This document shows, piece after piece, positions 62,189 through 64,000 of a stretch of 64,000 bases of DNA. Position 1 is the first letter of the stretch. Each line of letters begins with the position of its first letter. The translations under genes were made by a program, and so were the position numbers. Source of the DNA: Thauera sp. GDN1 (lineage in GTDB: Bacteria; Pseudomonadota; Gammaproteobacteria; Burkholderiales; Rhodocyclaceae); NCBI RefSeq assembly GCF_029223545.1, contig NZ_CP097870.1, forward strand, positions 3,658,001-3,722,000. The letters are read 5' to 3'. A model generated the notes under the pieces. That model was not told the DNA's origin, ran no database searches, and saw only the letters and a list, made by a program, of their open reading frames with translations.

Positions 62189-62806
62189 ATGACCGTCACC
62201 CCACGCATCTATCTCGCCTCGAAGAGCCCGCGCCGCCGCGAACTGCTGCGCCAGATCGGCGTCAATTTCGATGTCCTCACCTTCCGCGCCGGCGCGCGGG
62301 GCGACGATGCCGACGTCGATGAGACCCCGCTCGCAGGCGAGGCGGTGGATCACTACGTCGAGCGCCTCGCGCTCGCCAAGGCCGAGGCCGGCGTACGCCG
62401 GGTGCTGTGGCGCCGGCTGCTGGCGCGACCGGTGCTGGCCGCCGACACCACGCTCGAACTCGACGGCGAGATCATCGGCAAGCCGATTGACTCCGCCGAT
62501 GCGCACGCCATCCTCGCCCGCCTGTCCGGCCGCCAGCACCGCGTGCTGACCGCGGTCGCGATCAGCGACGGCGAGCGCACCCGCAGCCGGCTGTCGGTCA
62601 GCGAGGTGCGCTTCCGCACCCTGTCCGAGCACGACATCCGCCGCTACGTCGCCACCGGCGAGCCGATGGACAAGGCCGGCGCCTACGGCATCCAGGGCCA
62701 CGCTGCGGTCTTCATCGAGGAGATCCGCGGCAGCTACTCCGGGATCATGGGGCTGCCGCTGTTCGAGACCGCGGCCCTGCTCGAAATCTTCGGTTATCCG
62801 GTATGA
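62189..62806 (+). CDS. maf: Maf-family nucleoside triphosphate pyrophosphatase
   Basis: Hydrolyses non-canonical or pyrimidine nucleoside triphosphates and may check cell division. The 205-residue protein has IYLASKSPRRRELLRQIGVN (S-x-x-x-R-R motif), VLAADTTLELDGEIIGKPID and YVATGEPMDKAGAYGIQGHA, typical of the YhdE/Maf type. It lies between rlmH and rng, the usual place. Confidence 0.95.
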   Translation: MTVTPRIYLASKSPRRRELLRQIGVNFDVLTFRAGARGDDADVDETPLAGEAVDHYVERLALAKAEAGVRRVLWRRLLARPVLAADTTLELDGEIIGKPIDSADAHAILARLSGRQHRVLTAVAISDGERTRSRLSVSEVRFRTLSEHDIRRYVATGEPMDKAGAYGIQGHAAVFIEEIRGSYSGIMGLPLFETAALLEIFGYPV

Positions 62807-62819
62807 GCGCGCCCCAGCC

Positions 62820-64000
62820 ATGAGCATCGAATTCCTCATCAACTTCACCCCGCAGGAAACCCGCGTCGCGCTCGTCGAGCAGGGCGTGGTGCAGGAACTG
62901 CACGTCGAACGCACCGCCAGCCGCGGCATCGTCGGCAACATCTACCTCGGCAAGGTGGTGCGCGTGCTGCCCGGCATGCAGTCGGCCTTCGTCGACATCG
63001 GCCTGGAGCGCACCGCCTTCCTGCACGTGGCCGACATCTGGAGCGACCGCCAGGCCGGCGAGACCGCGCGCCCGATCGAGCGCATCCTCGCCGAGGGCCA
63101 GAGCCTGATGGTGCAGGTGCTGAAGGACCCGATCGGCACCAAGGGCGCGCGCCTGTCGACGCAGATCAGCCTCGCCGGGCGGCTGCTGGTCTACCTGCCC
63201 CAGGAAAAGCACATCGGCATCTCGCAGCGCATCGAGGACGAGGCCGAGCGCGAGGCCCTGCGCGCCCGCCTCACCGCGCTGGTGCCGGAGGACGAGCCGG
63301 GCGGCTTCATCGTGCGCACGATGGCGGAGTCGGCCTCGGACGAGGAGCTCGCCGCCGACATCGCCTACCTGCGCAAGCTGTGGGCCGAGATCTCCGGTTC
63401 GACGGTGGGCCTGTTCCCGCCCAGGGTGCTGCACGAGGACCTGGGCCTGGGCCAGCGCACGCTGCGCGACCTGGTCACCGACGAGACCGCGCGCATCCGC
63501 GTCGACTCGCGGGAGAACTTCCAGAAGCTCACCGCCTTCGCGCAGGAATACACGCCCAAGGTGCTGCCGCTGCTCGAGCACTACAGCGGCGAGCGCCCGC
63601 TGTTCGAGCTCTACAACGTGGAAGAGGAGATCCAGAAGGCGCTCGCCCGCCGCGTGGACCTCAAGTCCGGCGGCTACCTGATCATCGACCAGACCGAGGC
63701 GATGACCACGGTGGATGTGAACACCGGCGGCTTCGTCGGCGCGCGCAACTTCGACGACACCATCTTCAAGACCAACCTCGAGGCCAGCCAGGCGATCGCC
63801 CGCCAGCTCCGGCTGCGCAACCTCGGCGGCATCATCATCATCGACTTCATCGACATGGAGAACGTCGAGCACCGCGAGATGGTGCTGGAGGAGTTCCGCA
63901 AGGCGCTGGCGCGCGACCACACCAAGATGACGATCAACGGCTTCACCGCGCTCGGCCTGGTGGAGATGACGCGCAAGCGCACCCGCGAGTCGCTCGCCCA
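62820..64000 (+). CDS. rng: Ribonuclease G (N-terminal part, runs off right edge)
   Basis: Endoribonuclease of the RNase E/G family that matures 16S rRNA and decays mRNA. The first 393 residues are present. MSIEFLINFTPQETRVALVE is at the start, then an S1 domain (GNIYLGKVVRVLPGMQSAFV near 42), the DNase I-like region GGYLIIDQTEAMTTVDVNTG near 300 and IIIIDFIDMENVEHREMVL near 342 with catalytic Asp residues. The total should be about 490. The ATG at 62820 begins 14 bases after maf. Confidence 0.96.
   Translation, partial: MSIEFLINFTPQETRVALVEQGVVQELHVERTASRGIVGNIYLGKVVRVLPGMQSAFVDIGLERTAFLHVADIWSDRQAGETARPIERILAEGQSLMVQVLKDPIGTKGARLSTQISLAGRLLVYLPQEKHIGISQRIEDEAEREALRARLTALVPEDEPGGFIVRTMAESASDEELAADIAYLRKLWAEISGSTVGLFPPRVLHEDLGLGQRTLRDLVTDETARIRVDSRENFQKLTAFAQEYTPKVLPLLEHYSGERPLFELYNVEEEIQKALARRVDLKSGGYLIIDQTEAMTTVDVNTGGFVGARNFDDTIFKTNLEASQAIARQLRLRNLGGIIIIDFIDMENVEHREMVLEEFRKALARDHTKMTINGFTALGLVEMTRKRTRESLA

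Overview
The window is a chromosomal segment of a high-GC betaproteobacterium. The gene set (btu/cob genes, ArgO/ArgP pair, APH-type homoserine kinase, tandem BPSS1780-type membrane proteins, DUF2782, maf-rng) and the REP-rich, GC-rich spacers suggest the Thauera/Azoarcus group of Rhodocyclales. That assignment is inference from style; no marker gene settles it.

Left part (1-22 kb). The start of metH is read leftward behind an S-adenosylhomocysteine (SAH) riboswitch. Two small lipoprotein genes, a CoA-transferase-family gene, a CBS-domain gene, psd, and the divergent argO/argP pair follow. A vitamin B12 region comes next. A leftward operon (btuB-btuC-btuD-btuF-cobO-cobA-cobB), mostly joined by 4-base overlaps, sits under a cobalamin riboswitch. 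A rightward set (cobU, a Uma2-family gene, cobT, cobS, a vapBC module, cobC) completes nucleotide-loop assembly. With metH as a B12 consumer, uptake, adenosylation, loop assembly and use of B12 are all represented.

Middle part (22-50 kb). This is a surface-polysaccharide region. From 22.8 to 31.2 kb there are glycosyltransferases, an O-antigen ligase and the GDP-L-fucose genes gmd and fcl, with two GT10 (fucosyltransferase-type) genes facing each other. A wzz gene and a broken glmS mark the edge of a visibly AT-richer island (about 34.1-42.3 kb) with rmlB-rmlA-rmlC, wzx, wzy and two glycosyltransferases. An intact ISL3-type insertion sequence follows, with an 8-base target duplication lying exactly on the start codon of an epimerase gene. 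The sequence then returns to host-like composition in a wbpV/wbpL/acetyltransferase/wbpM block that resembles the downstream end of Pseudomonas B-band O-antigen loci.

Right part (48-64 kb). The 3' end of the wbpM-type gene is followed by toxin-antitoxin (TA) cassettes and by degenerate copies of that gene's own tail. Housekeeping genes follow: msbA and polA (leftward), then a LOG-type gene, DUF2782, a DNA-deoxyinosine glycosylase, thrB, two membrane proteins, nadD, rsfS, rlmH, maf and the start of rng (rightward).

Recurrent themes. There are six type II TA modules, three Uma2-family genes, and about a dozen copies of a 22-base REP-like palindrome. Two inverted REP pairs, each with an associated GGGGTCTGTCCCC-type palindrome, lie in frame inside coding sequences: the linker of DNA polymerase I and a surface loop of the alpha-ribazole phosphatase. 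These intragenic insertions, the TA cassettes edged by repeats, and the SAH riboswitch with its competing hairpin are the most interesting signals. I did not find a clearly new multi-gene defence or metabolic system.
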